64,000 nucleotides of DNA from Loxodes magnus. Lineage: Eukaryota; Ciliophora; Karyorelictea; Loxodida; Loxodidae. The notes beneath the pieces are model-generated. The model was not told the DNA's origin. It searched no databases and saw only the letters and a program-made list of their open reading frames with translations. The DNA lies in contig CAMPDV010000008.1 of the NCBI GenBank assembly GCA_946699065.1, forward strand, positions 1,488,001 through 1,552,000, in the 5' to 3' direction. A program made the position numbers and the translations under genes. Within the stretch, counting starts at the first letter, position 1. Each line of letters opens with the position of its first letter. Below, one piece after another: positions 25,940 through 38,021 of this stretch.

Positions 25940-26765
25940 TTTAAAAAAATTTAATATATATAATATTAAGTGTTAGGCGTTCTTGGAGGTTTTTCACCTC
26001 TTTTCCGCTGGCTTCCAGATTGCTTCAAAGGCTAAAATTAAAAGATTAAAAATTTTTCACTTCCTCTCTGTAATTTTCAGTTTTACTATATGTTCTAATT
26101 CTTTTTTTCTCGTTAAATATTTCCCGTTACATTCATACATAGTCTTTCTCTCTCTTTTAAGCTTCAGTTCTTCTATCTATTAATTTTTCTTAGTATTTTT
26201 TTGAGTCTTCTAACACTCTAACTTAAATTTTAGAAACTTCTTGCATCTTCTCAATAGATACATAATTAAATTCCAGAAATATAAAACTTCACTATCTGTA
26301 TATGTTTACTTGTCTTTTCTTCTTCAATTTCATATTGCCACATTTTCGATTTTATTAATCAATTTGCAATTGTAATATATTCTGAATTTTTTCCAACTGT
26401 ATTATTTATATGTCTAAATTACTCTATTTCATTTCATAGCTTTAGGATTAGTTGTTTTAACTCTGCTACATATTACAGAAAGTATTTATGTCTCTTTCTT
26501 GAGACATGAATCTTGAATCAATCTCCTCTTACTTTTATATAATCTCTTCTAACTTCTTTTTGTCATTTTTTAGTTTTTTCACCTCTTCCTAGAGGTTTAG
26601 TACCATTTTCTCTAGCTTTCATAGTTTATTTATCAATCATGGAGAATTCTGGTATTTCTTGCTGCACTAAATTCTTAACCTATTTTCTAGATTTCTCCTC
26701 CGATTTAGTCTCTCGAATTAGTGAGGGTCTCTTTTTTTGTGTCCTTTTTCTTTTTCATGGTGCTT
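25940..26765 (-). mobile_element. ORF1-only retroelement, copy H (decayed)
   Basis: The - strand encodes a coiled coil (LQEEVKKLKNDKKKLEEI, then FMSQERDINTF) and ends with FSLWSNLEASGKEVKNLQE. It aligns with the + strand copy at 18.56-19.45 kb. Several frame changes and loss of a clear CCHC knuckle mark it as degenerate. Several in-frame TGA are read as Trp. Confidence 0.55.
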
Positions 26766-28881
26766 TAGGATACTATTACGACCTTCTACTTAGACAAATA
26801 AGGAAATCCTTCTAAAAAGATTGTTAAAGTTAAGTTTATTAATAAAATTATTTTTTAAGTAATTATGGTAGTAAGAATTGATGCTTCATGCTTCCTTCCC
26901 TACTTTTAGGCGGTAAAGCAACCTTTCTTTAAGAAATCCTCATTTTAGAATTCAATTAATATTAGAATTTAATTTAATTTATATCTAAAGTAAGAAACTT
27001 GCTTTGATCTTTAAGCTTTTCAATTTTTCATTTTTTATAAAATTAAAATTTGATTGCTTTAATTCCTTTATCTAAAGTATATATCTCACCCTTCGCATTG
27101 CTTATAGTTGGTTTTACTCAAATTTTAATATTGGTCTATTAATGTCTCCTATTATCTTAGTCAATTAGTATTAAGAGTCACTTAGCCAGACTTAAATATC
27201 AATCTTAATCAAATTTTTAAGCCAGATTGTTTTTCTTTATCAAGTAAATTCCTGATAACAATATAATGAAGAAAGTACTAAGAACAGTATTAGTCAAACT
27301 TCCTTACAATATTACTAACATAACACCAATTCCTTGAATAATAACTACCCAATAACTAAATATAGAAGAATGAATTAAAGAAGTCTAATAGTAAAATTAT
27401 AGCAAACTTTCCTATATGATAAGATAGCAGCTTTAATAGCTTTAAACTTAGCTAGAAATTAAATAAAATGCTTTGGTATTTCTAAAAAGCATCAGATAGA
27501 TAATAATGGATAAAAAAGTTAAATTGGTATGATTATCTATCTACTTTTATAATAACTTAAGTGTAAAGGAATAAAGAAAAAGAATAATAAAGTAAATTTA
27601 TTTACTAGAACGAAAGATATTCTAAGTTTGCTTTAAAGAAGGATAAAATTATAAACATAAATACGTTTTTATCATAGCATCAAATTAATAAATGAAGGAT
27701 TTTAGATATTAGTTATGTTAGGTAAGCATGCACTTAAATATTTAACAAATGAGTCTAAAAAATAGTTTCAAAGTTATTTTATCAGCTTCTTAAAAGTATA
27801 CTATAAAGAAATAATTAAAGTAAGTTGCAAATCAATAATTAAAAAAAATCTTTTTAAAGAAGAAAATTTTATTACTAAAGCATATTAATTAAGATATTTA
27901 ATTAATAGTTATTTTAGATATAAAAGGATAAATATATCATAGCTGTAGGCTAAAAGATAAAATTTAAACTTTAAATTAAAATGCAATACATAAATAGAAA
28001 GATTTCTCCTTTCTATTTAACTAAAAAAGCTTAATTAGGTATGAAAGCCTCTAGTCATTTTCTTAAGAGAAGATTTAGCAATAAAATTTATTTTTATTCA
28101 TAAAACTAAAGGATTTTACCTTCATTTACCATATTATCCTTACCTAACTATAATTGATTTAAATTAAATTGTATAAATTCATTTAAAATGCTTGCTCAAT
28201 CATTGCTATAAAATTTTCTATTTAAATCATTTAAATTAAATTCAAAAAGCTAGTTTAAATTGACTTGACTTATTTATAACTATAAAAAAATGATGAATAT
28301 GCTTTTCAGATTATGTTTGATGATTAAGATTATGAAACTAATTCCATATAACTCTGCCATGTCATAATATCTACTCTTAATTTTTTTAATTAAATTTATT
28401 CTTTCTTACCTCTTTTTTTAAGAGGTAAGTGGAATCATACTTGACGAGAGAATGAAATGAATAAGGACATTCGTATCAACTTTATAAAATTAAAAAAGAG
28501 AATGAAAACTTTATACCTATTAGACAATTTAAGCTTACTTACTTAGTAAAATTAAATAAACTTATGATATAAGAAAATGTTTAAGTTTATTATTTTTAGT
28601 TTCCCAGTCCTAGCAAACGTCCTACTTTATTGAAAAATCCTCTATAGTTTTATATTTTTTAATAACTATCTTTGGTAATAAACTAGCTTATAAATTTCAA
28701 TTCAAATACTTTTTTACAATCAATACACGCAAGATCTTTTTGGGAATACTTTTCCTATTCAATATTATTATTCAAATGCTAGCTTAAGCAATCCTAACAG
28801 TGTCAATTTTTACAACACGGAAGCTAGTAGTTTGTTTATATATGCTTTTACTATTTGCATATTAAGCAAATTTAAGTTTAT
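26766..28881. other. intergenic, no gene recognised
   Basis: About 2.1 kb of AT-rich DNA between the retroelement block and the 3' end of the OTU-RBR gene. No supported frame on either strand, no RNA gene and no family repeat. Confidence 0.45.
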
Positions 28882-31800
28882 TCATTTGGGTTTTTTATAG
28901 CATAAATATTGTTAAATGTCATAACATCTTTGAATGCATTAGAATTACATTATTAGCACTCTGTATAATATCTTACTTTTATCTATTATTTTATTTAAAA
29001 AGCACTCACTACATCTTTTCATATTGCAATTACAATGAGTCTGGTAAAATGAATCCTCGTTTCTATTTGTGTAGCAGCTTTGGCAAATTATCTTCTAAAC
29101 TTCTTCTTTCTTTTAGTCATATCTCCATTCATATTTCGATCCTTAGGGTGGATCACATAATGATCCCTTTTTTACACATGCAAAACATTTTTGGTCAAAC
29201 TAAATTCCTTAATTGTAAGCACTGTAATGATCACAATCTTATCTATGATAATAGCTAGAATGTATCATTGTTGGCTATCTATAAACTGAACAGCAAAACT
29301 ATCATTCCATTTTACAATCAAAGCAAGTGACATGTTCACATTTGTTATCTTTAGTCATCCAGTTCTAGCAGCCTGGACATTTTCGAATATCCATTCCGTT
29401 ATTATGTGCTTCTTATAATGCTTCTTATAAATTACAAGGTCCAGTATGCTATTCTTTAAAGCAAGTACAACAGAATTAATGCTTACAAACTGGGCAAGTT
29501 GCAATTTTTATATCTTCAGCAAGCATTTGTGTTTAGCACTTAGGACATGAAATTATTCCTTTGATACTGTTAATTCTTCAGCTATTTATCTTTTCCAACT
29601 ATTCTTTATCCACATGTGCAATAATGATATTGAAATCAGTTTGTTAAGGATTCCAAGAAACATTTTCTAAGGGTTAGCTACACACCGGGCAAATTAAATC
29701 TTCTATTTTATACTTTCCTTCGGATATCAAATTCTGAAGTCAATAATTCAAGCAGTCATGGCATATTTTGTGGTCACAATTTAGAGTGCAACATTTAGTA
29801 TCTACTTCTAATTCATTTCCACAGATCGGACAACTGAAAACTTTCTTTTAGCTCTACTATTCTTCTTATACCAACTATTAAATTAGGTTTTATGAAAGTC
29901 TTTCTTACTCTATCAATTACTATTACTTCTTTTAATATAACGAAGGTTACGACATATATTAAGACTATCCACTCTAAATCTATTTCTATATCTGTTAATT
30001 TACTTAAATGCTTTAGCTCTGAAGGTACAATGAAGATTTTTCCATTATCTTTATTATATCATTTTCATCAATGTTAAATAAGCATCCTCTTTTCAAGCAT
30101 GTTTGGTTACCATATTAAAGTCTTGATTGTAGCAAAATTCAAACGCAAGATGGATGGAATTTATGCTTACATTTCGTAAGGATAATCTTTTCCTCATTTA
30201 CATTTTAACTCGTATATTTACAGTTAGAGAAATCACAACATATAAACATGCGTACGTAAATTTTCTTTGATTATTCATCTAACTGCTAGTTACAAATATT
30301 GCAAGAATCTGAAATAAAAGCTTACAAGTTTGCCAATTTACTACTATCTACATGCAACTAAAACAGATTTAGTGGCATTTCATATTTGATTTATCAGATA
30401 ATTCTTTGGATATTCCACATTTGAAGCATTTAAAGTTTTATTATCCTTCTAATTAGTTGATATTCAGTGTAGTTTATAATTGAAATAGCTAAAAAGCTTC
30501 GTTATATCTTTTATCTCCTACACAGTATTTAATGTAGTTATCTTATACTAAAATCATTCGATTACTCTATTAGCATTTAAAGCAATATACTGGAATTCCT
30601 ACTATCTTATTGTTAGTTTGACTTATTATATGCTGCCTTAAGCATACTCTATGGAATATATGGCCACATTCTAAAATGACTTTAGACATTTTATCTTTAC
30701 CACAATCACAACACATTTGAATTTAAGTTTCCTAGAATTGAATCTCAAAGGGAAATTGCGTATTGAAAGTTTAAGTATTCTGAATTTATTCCAACTAAGC
30801 AAGTTTATTTTATTCATTAATTCTAGTTTAGATGAGACTTGGCACTTTATAGTTTAGATAATATTTCTTATTATCATTCATTAAGCTCTAAAACTATTTA
30901 TTGAAGTTATTCTCACTATTTATGAATATGGGATCATTATCTCTTTTAAGAGCCTTTATAGTAAAGGTATCAGTTTATTAGCCTTGTAAAAGATAAGCAA
31001 AATCACTCATTGATTCATATAGCTTCTTTATCCTTTAAGCTAGTAGTTCATTTAGTTGTCTTTGATTCTCTATTAATTCTTGCTATTTTTCATCTTTCCT
31101 TGTATAGATAGGAAATCCAACGTAATAAGGCCACTAGTCTTGATTATTTAAAAAGTAATTTTTCATTTTTGGAGGTACCTTAGTCTATGTATACTATCCT
31201 TGAAGGGTTAATCCGTCTAAGCTTGTATGCTCTTTTGTATAAAGTACACAAAAATATTATAAGTTAGAGTAATCAAATATGCTAATAAGAGGTACAGGAA
31301 ATGAACTTTCCTAGAACTAGTAGATTTCTACTTCATCAGTTTGATCACTTTCATGCACTATCTAAATCTAGAGTTCTGAGTTTAGTGCTTCTATAATATC
31401 TGGAAGCCAAGATCTATTCAAGTCAGGCTTTTACAACTCTTATATAAACTACGAAACATTTCACCCTTTGACTTTGTCCAAATAATATGTTGCAATAAAT
31501 TTCATCGCTAGAGATAATTGGGTTTAGTTATAGACCATGTCTTAAATTAACTAGTCACTTAATTGAGTTTAATTTTATAATTTGCTAAGATAGTGAATGT
31601 TTTGCTAGAAGAGCTAATAAACGGAAGGTAAGGTTTAATACATTTTTCTGAAACCTTGCTGTTTTGAATCTACCAAGTTGACGAAATTTTATAAGAGTTA
31701 CTAAGGAGTAGTTTATCTTACAAGGTGTTGCAAATACGCCACTCCAACAGCATTAAAAAAGGAGTTTTCCATTTAGCAGGGAAAGTACATATCATATACC

Positions 31801-31943
31801 CAGGTTTTGGCCTATAATTTATTTGGAAGATTCTAGGTCTAGGTCAATAATTAAAAGTTTTACCTATTATTTTGCTGAGGTACATTTATCTTCATGTTAA
31901 AGGAATTGTTCATGCTAATAGGATATTAGCCTTAGCTTTTCAT
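28882..31943 (-). CDS. otubain-like / multi-RING / RBR E3 ubiquitin ligase fusion (1014 aa)
   Basis: complement(join(28882..30308,30326..31943)) with a 17-nt intron GTAAGCTTTTATTTCAG, stopping at TGA. The first 200 residues look like a peptidase C65 otubain domain: MENSFFNAVGVAYLQHL around residue 61 matches otubain DGNCFYRAFGFSYLEAL, with catalytic Cys changed to Ser61. Later blocks are LPDIIEALNSELQIQI and YFCVLYTKEHTSLDG, where the His motif is altered. From residue 410 come RING-like clusters (CCDCGKDKMSKVILECGHIF, then CNICNQQLDE with CKHKFHPSC). The RBR follows: RING1 CPICGNELE at 699, IBR CPKCQTQML at 794 and Rcat CPGCQNWMTKDNKCEH at 850, with Cys863 in the catalytic position. A final Cys-rich CQSCYTNRNE unit closes it. 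It probably binds ubiquitin through the dead OTU domain and transfers it through the RBR. Confidence 0.88.
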
Positions 31944-32916
31944 ATTATATTTAAATTAAGAATCTCATAATTAAATGCAAAGAATATCATAAATCTCTTC
32001 ATAAAATATTCTATTTACAAGCTAAAATACAATTATCTAATAAATCTCCAAATATCAGAAAAGTATAAGCAATTTAATATAATACATTAATCTAATTCTA
32101 TCTTGAGAGATGCTAATTGACATCGAGATAACCTAAATTAAAATATAAAGAACTTTGATATAATTATTAATTTAAGTAATAGCATTTTATTCCTTTAGAA
32201 AATTTTAGTGCTTTTAGTGCCAAAAATAAATTTATTTTAGAAAAAATAAATTAAGCAACTAACTAAAATTTAATGGCATTTGCTATCTTTTAAACAGCTT
32301 AAGTCTACGCCTTTTTTATATTTCTTATGTAATTAAAAAAATAATTAATTATGTGGAGGTTTTATCTATAAGAGTTGACTTAAGAATTTTCTAGAATGAA
32401 GCTTCGAAACTTTTTTTATTTAGACCTTAAAATTAAAAAAGGAAATTAAATAATTCAAATTAAAAGTATGAGTGTAAACTTTTTATACTACTTAGACTGA
32501 TATGGAGTGAATAATCATTTTTAAATAGAGTCTTTTGACTCCAAGTGATATAAGATTTTTTTATTATAATAAGACTAAAGATGTAGTTCAGCGCTAATAA
32601 ACTAAAAATGGTTTAGCCATAAAAATTGTTTTATAATTCTAAAAAGCTTGATAATAATAATTTATTCTGTCAAGCATAAGAATTTCCTTTAGATCTTAAA
32701 ATCCACTTTTAACTTAAAGTATAAACTTATTTTCTGATTGAATTTTTCTAAAGAAATGTATTATAATATTCTTACATTTTTCATATTTTTCATCTATAAA
32801 TCAAATGCTCTTTCAAAATTTTCCATATCATTTAATTTAGTTTATTTTATAGCAATATTCGCATATTTTGCATTTTATCTTGATTTTAGTACTAAAAACT
32901 AGCAAAAATAATAAAA
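31944..32916. other. intergenic upstream of the OTU-RBR gene
   Basis: AT-rich DNA on the 5' side of the - strand gene. I see no other gene. The promoter must lie here, but no motif can be named. Confidence 0.4.
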
Positions 32917-32990
32917 GAAGAAAACGTGGGCATCAATCCCTACCCTCTAATATGTGAAGAGAGTATTTTATCATATAAATATAAACTCCT
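32917..32990 (-). pseudogene. probable tRNA-Ala pseudogene
   Basis: The - strand resembles plant-type tRNA-Ala with a GGGATCGATGCCC T-arm: GGGATTGATGCCC with 3-bp stem ends, an anticodon-arm-like CTCTCTTCACATATTAGAG and a D-region TATATGATAAAAT. The acceptor ends no longer pair well and the anticodon loop is distorted, so it looks decayed. The match is by eye. Confidence 0.4.
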
Positions 32991-34919
32991 TAATTATATA
33001 CAAAATTAAATGAAAAATTAATTTTATTAGATAGAAAGCATTTTTCCTAAAGTCTTCACTTGTAGTATGGTTCGAAAGAGACTTAATATAAGAATGATAA
33101 TTAATATCCTAGCATAACTTATAAAATAAGGAAACAATAAAATAGTTTTAAGATAAGTAAATCTTAATCCTATATACACTTTCACTAGAAGAGTCAATCA
33201 AAATCATCTTTTACTTAGAAGATAAAAATTTTAGTGCTAAGTATGCTTTTTCTGACTTAAAGAATAAATAAAATAAGCCAAAGGCAACGTAAGGAAACAA
33301 ATAATAATTTAAGTAACTCGTATAATAGCATTTAAATAAAGAATAATTAATAGTATGAATCTAAGTAGTAATAATTAGTTTCTCTTCTGAAGATCTTCCA
33401 CTAAGAATACTCTATTTATAATTTTATTTTAATAGTAAGCATTCTTTGAAATAAATGTTTCCAGTTTGGAAAATTAACATTACATTTTAATATAAAATTA
33501 AAAAGGCTTTCTTCATAATGCTTATAATTATAACTATCCTTGAGACTTTAATTTTATTAATTAATATTTCATTTCCTTCCTTGAAGCTTACTTATGCTAA
33601 TAAAATATTGTTATTCTGAATCTTTATTATTGTTTTATTACAAATCTTTGATAATCTTCAAAGCAATAATCAAATATTTGTTCTCATTCTAGTTCAAATA
33701 GAAAAGAAGATAATTTCTCATTTCTAATTTTAACTTTCCTTAGAAATATTTCTAGATACTCCAAAATTAGTCTATTGGAATATTTTGCCTATTAAGGCTG
33801 ATATCAAAGTATGCCAATAATCAAAGAAGTTATAACCTAGTTTTTATTGCTAGTAAATGCATGCTTTCAGTATGAATTTGAGCATATTCCATTAAATAAG
33901 CTTAAGTTAGACAATAAACTTTAAATTATCAAGTAAAATAATTGTTTCATTAGATAAAGTTACTTTCTAAAATGCATAAAGAGCATGATATATATTACAT
34001 ACTTAAGATAAAAGAATCACAGAATAAATTTTAAGAGATAGACTCTTAAAATCACTAGAATTTTAATGAAATTAATATTAATGAATATTAAAGCAATTTT
34101 GACAATTTGCAAGATCTTCCTCGTAATCAATAATGAAATAATTCTAAAAAATAATGCTTTATATGCATAAAATTTTATAGGATTTAATTATATGCATCGT
34201 TGAAGAATATAACTATAAAGGAGTAGAGTTATGATATGGGAAAATTGTAAACATGCATATACTGGAGTTATTTTGCAACAATAGTTAATTTAATAAAGAT
34301 AATGAGAAATAATCTAAAATTAGCATTTATTTCATAATTAATCTTTAAACTTCTATTTACAAATTTATTTCATAGAGAGTTAGATTTATTTTTATAGCCA
34401 TTAGATATAAATTGTAGTTACTTCAAATCAAGTTAGACTCCTCTTGCTGCTTTAATATTCTGGCTATCCAATACTTACTATTTGGATGCTAGTTTTTTGT
34501 GTCAATTCTATAACAACTATTGATTAAATTTAATCTCTCTTAATATCTACCAAAAACAAAAGAATGTTTATTAAATGAGCAAATATAATTAGTTGATGAA
34601 ATAAAATAAATATCTAAGAAATTTCTGATAATTATGTAAAAAGCTTTCGATTTTAAAAGCATCTTGAGAATGCTCAAGACCAAATATCATAGAATTGGCT
34701 GGAAGATATTCTTGAGTTAATACTACAAGATTATTTGATATTAGAATAAATAGATTACGTTTTAATTAGTGCTAGATTTAGAGTTATATTCTATATAACT
34801 CTATTTATTTTCATTAGTCTCATTAACTTATTAATATAATCTTAGATGCATAAGTTAGATTTAAAAATGTGGTATTTTATTTTAAAATAGAAGCTAAATA
34901 TATTATGTGTTGCTTAGGG
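32991..34919. other. intergenic, no gene recognised
   Basis: About 1.9 kb of AT-rich sequence without a supported frame, RNA or repeat. Confidence 0.4.
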
Positions 34920-34962
34920 TATTAAACAGAGTGATTATTTATATAAGAATAAACATTAAAAA

Positions 34963-35034
34963 CTCCGAGGCCGGGGATTGAACCCGGGTCGTCTGCGTGA
35001 CAGGCAGAAATACTAGCCACTATACTACCTCGGA
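34963..35034 (-). tRNA. tRNA-Asp(GUC): tRNA-Asp (GUC), second copy
   Basis: Same 72-nt sequence as the gene at 20,800-20,871: acceptor TCCGAGG with CCTCGGA, anticodon GTC, T-arm GGGTTCAATCCC. It is the intact member of a duplicated block; the other member at 58.7 kb is decayed. Confidence 0.95.
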
Positions 35035-35396
35035 TCTTACTTTTAATGATTTCACTAGTTTAAATAAGAAATTGAATTAATAATATAGTAAAAATAGGAG
35101 CTAATTTAAGAGTAAATTAACTTTATGAAGAATATATAATACTAATGCTAAGAAATAATCTAGATTAATTATATAGAAAAATAAGCATTTTTATATAAGG
35201 AAGGTATAAGTAATCACTAGATTTCTCTATTTTAAAAATTATTAAAAGGCTTATTTAAAAATACTGAAACTAAAGTTATTTAGTTTGTATTTATTATCTA
35301 TTAATAAACACTTTACTTTATGTTAATTTTTATTTTTTAGAACTAGCTAATTTTATTTTTTCAAAAATAAACAAAAAATATATTCAAGTTTGTTCT

Positions 35397-35735
35397 TCAT
35401 AACAGAAATTATATACTTTGCTATATCAACTCATTTTTTATAAAGTAAGGCATAGGTACTTCTGATGCGCAAGGAGCTAACTTCCATATTGGTACGAAGA
35501 ATTTGTTTGCTTTTTCATTGCTATCCTAAATTCTATTTTTCTTTACTTTGTTTTTCTTGCTGTTCTTTTACTTCTCTACTTGATGAACCTCTGATTTGCT
35601 TGTAACTTTCTATCTATTTTAGTTTTTCTTTCTTTAATCCTCTTTCTAGACTTTTACTTTCATGCTTTGACTTTTTTGCTAAATTTTCTTCTTTTACTTT
35701 ACATCATTCTTAGTTTGCTCTTCCAAATTTTCCAT
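35397..35735 (-). CDS. small basic protein with C-terminal Pro-rich motif (112 aa)
   Basis: A - strand frame from ATG 35735 to TGA at 35399-35397. The N-terminal 75 residues are very rich in Lys, Gln and Ser. The C-terminus reads FFVPIWKLAPCASEVPMPYF and is the part best conserved in the 59.2-59.4 kb copy. Its spacing recalls the short SP-P-S-LP-P-F motif of PNRC/EDC-type mRNA-decay factors, but that is only a resemblance. It lies beside tRNA-Asp on the same strand. Conservation of the C-terminus and the clean stop support a real gene. Confidence 0.6.
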
Positions 35736-35770
35736 AGATATCTCGATCTTCTTGTAAGCTAATAATTAAT

Positions 35771-38021
35771 GTTAAAATTAAAAGAAGCTTGGTATTTAAA
35801 GAGTAATAAAACAAAAAGCATCAGAAGAATGAAAATAATAAAGAAAATATAATGAATTTTGATAAAAAACTTCAATAGAAACTATCAGGATTGATAGCTT
35901 TTGATCCCTTTATTTAGCTTAATAGCTAATAATTATAATACACTCACTAATATTTAACAGATAAGATTGTAACTTCCTAACTAACTAAATTAAATTCTTT
36001 ATTATTTTCTTTATAATTAGAGTACTAATTAATATCCTTTATTTATATAATTGAAAGAGAATTTCTTAAAAGTGGGCTTAGAAACTATTTTGAAAAATAA
36101 AGGGAAATTTAATAATTGCTTAATTGAGATTTGGTTATTGTGAAGTATTAATAATTTAAGCTTTTAAATAAGAATATTAAACCTGTATCTAGATATAAAA
36201 ATAACTAATACTCCTATCAAATTAATTTGGTTATTTAATTTTATTAACTTACATTTCTATTTACCTTAATCCAACTTTTACCTTTCTTTCTATATTATAG
36301 CTAGTTAAAAAATATATGATAAATAATTTCTAATTATCCTGGTATTAATCTAATAAATATAGTTATAGCTTCCAGAAGATTTATAGTTCATTTATTTTTA
36401 TAATAGTTTATCATTTCTTTAATAAAAGGATTTATATTTATAAAAATAACTAAATAACTAAAATATATAGTTATCATTAACCTTTTGAGGTTATTTAATT
36501 ATTTGCTTGATTTCCATCAAACTAGCATTCATTTCCTATTTAATTTATATTATGTTTACTAGTTAAAATAGCTTCTATATCTTCAATTATACCTCCTTCT
36601 ATTTTACATTTCCTCTCATCAAAAGTTAAGTTTCCATGCCTCTGAAGCTACAGCAAATTTTATTAGAAAATAAATGAAATATTATTTATTTTAGAGATAG
36701 CTTCTTTAATAAATAGCTTACGTTGCTTAAAACTAAGGATGTAATTAATAAAGATAACTAATAATAAATGAAAAATAATAACTATTATATAGAATTTTAG
36801 CATTCTAGTAAGTTAGTTTAAGATAGAACTTATTAGAGATTATTATCACAAAGCAACGCTATATTTACTTAATATAAGCCCTAAATTTAATTATAAGGCT
36901 AATAACTATACATGCTTATAAAATTGATTGCTTTTAGGTATAAAATGATAAATAGATGTGGTTCTTATAACTAGTTCTTTTTATTAATTATATTTAGAAG
37001 CAAACTTTATAATAAAATTCAATTTAATTTTAATAATATCAACTATAATTAATGATATCAAGCTAGGCACTAAGAAAGAGCTTTATTATTTTAGTTAATC
37101 TTAGAAAGAGAGCTGATTTTAAAAAAATAGCTTAGAAATTAATAGAAATTAGATGTTTAAGCATTAGATTAATAGTATTATTTTCAAATCAAAAACTACC
37201 TGATATAACTCTAATTAAAAATATTAAATAATTCATTTAAAATACTCTTTTACACTAAGAAATAAATTAATTATGTGTATGCTTTTAATTTTTTTCCTTG
37301 AAGATAATTATATAAAATAACTAAAATATTTTAAAAATTAAGTCAAGTGAAAGAATCATTTCCTTTTTCAAATTTAAAACAAAAGACTTTATAATATATA
37401 TTCTCCAATAATTCTTACTACCATAGATCTAAATTGAGAAGACCTAGCAAAGAATATTCTCTTTATGATGTAATTTATTGTATTTATAATTTTTTTTAAT
37501 TCCATTATATTTAAAAGCATGATAAATTAATAAATTTCTAGTATGGATTTCTTTCTCCGTTAGATTTAAGCTAAACTTTTATTATTAATGTTTGTTTTTT
37601 ATATATTTAGCAATGAGTATCATTCTATTAAACTTAATCTCTGCTTTTAATATAAAAATAGTATAGTTCCATGAATTTTCTTATAATTTGAAACTTTAGC
37701 ATCATAAATTTATCTTGCCAAGTCTATTTAATATAGATGCTTACTTAATAAAAAATCCTATTTCGTTTTAATTTTTGTTAGCTAAATCATTTAAAATATT
37801 CTTATAAATCTATTTCTTTTATCTCTAAAAATGAGAATAAATTAACAATGTAAAGCTCCAAAGTAATAATTAAAACTGAGCATAAAATATATTTAGTACA
37901 TATAACTTGGATTAAATATGCTGGTTACAAAATAATTAGCTCTTGCTCCATTCTACTAAGCTTATTTACATTATAATTGTCATTTAAATTTGGATTAAAT
38001 GTGCTATAGTTATAATTAACA
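35771..38021. other. intergenic, no gene recognised
   Basis: About 2.2 kb of very AT-rich DNA upstream of the WWE-PARP gene. No supported feature on either strand. Confidence 0.45.

Larger units (their letters stand above)
34920..35770. repeat. segmental duplication, intact copy
   Basis: This block, holding tRNA-Asp and the small - strand gene at 35.4-35.7 kb, matches 58,650-59,440. Shared landmarks include the tRNA, CTTACTTTTAATGATT just after it, and TAAAGTAAGGCATAGGTACT near 35.45 and 59.15 kb. The second copy has a broken tRNA and a frameshifted gene. Confidence 0.7.

Noticed and set aside
29049-30077. Two + strand ORFs of 69 and 61 aa
   Set aside because: Both are shadows of the OTU-RBR gene on the - strand.
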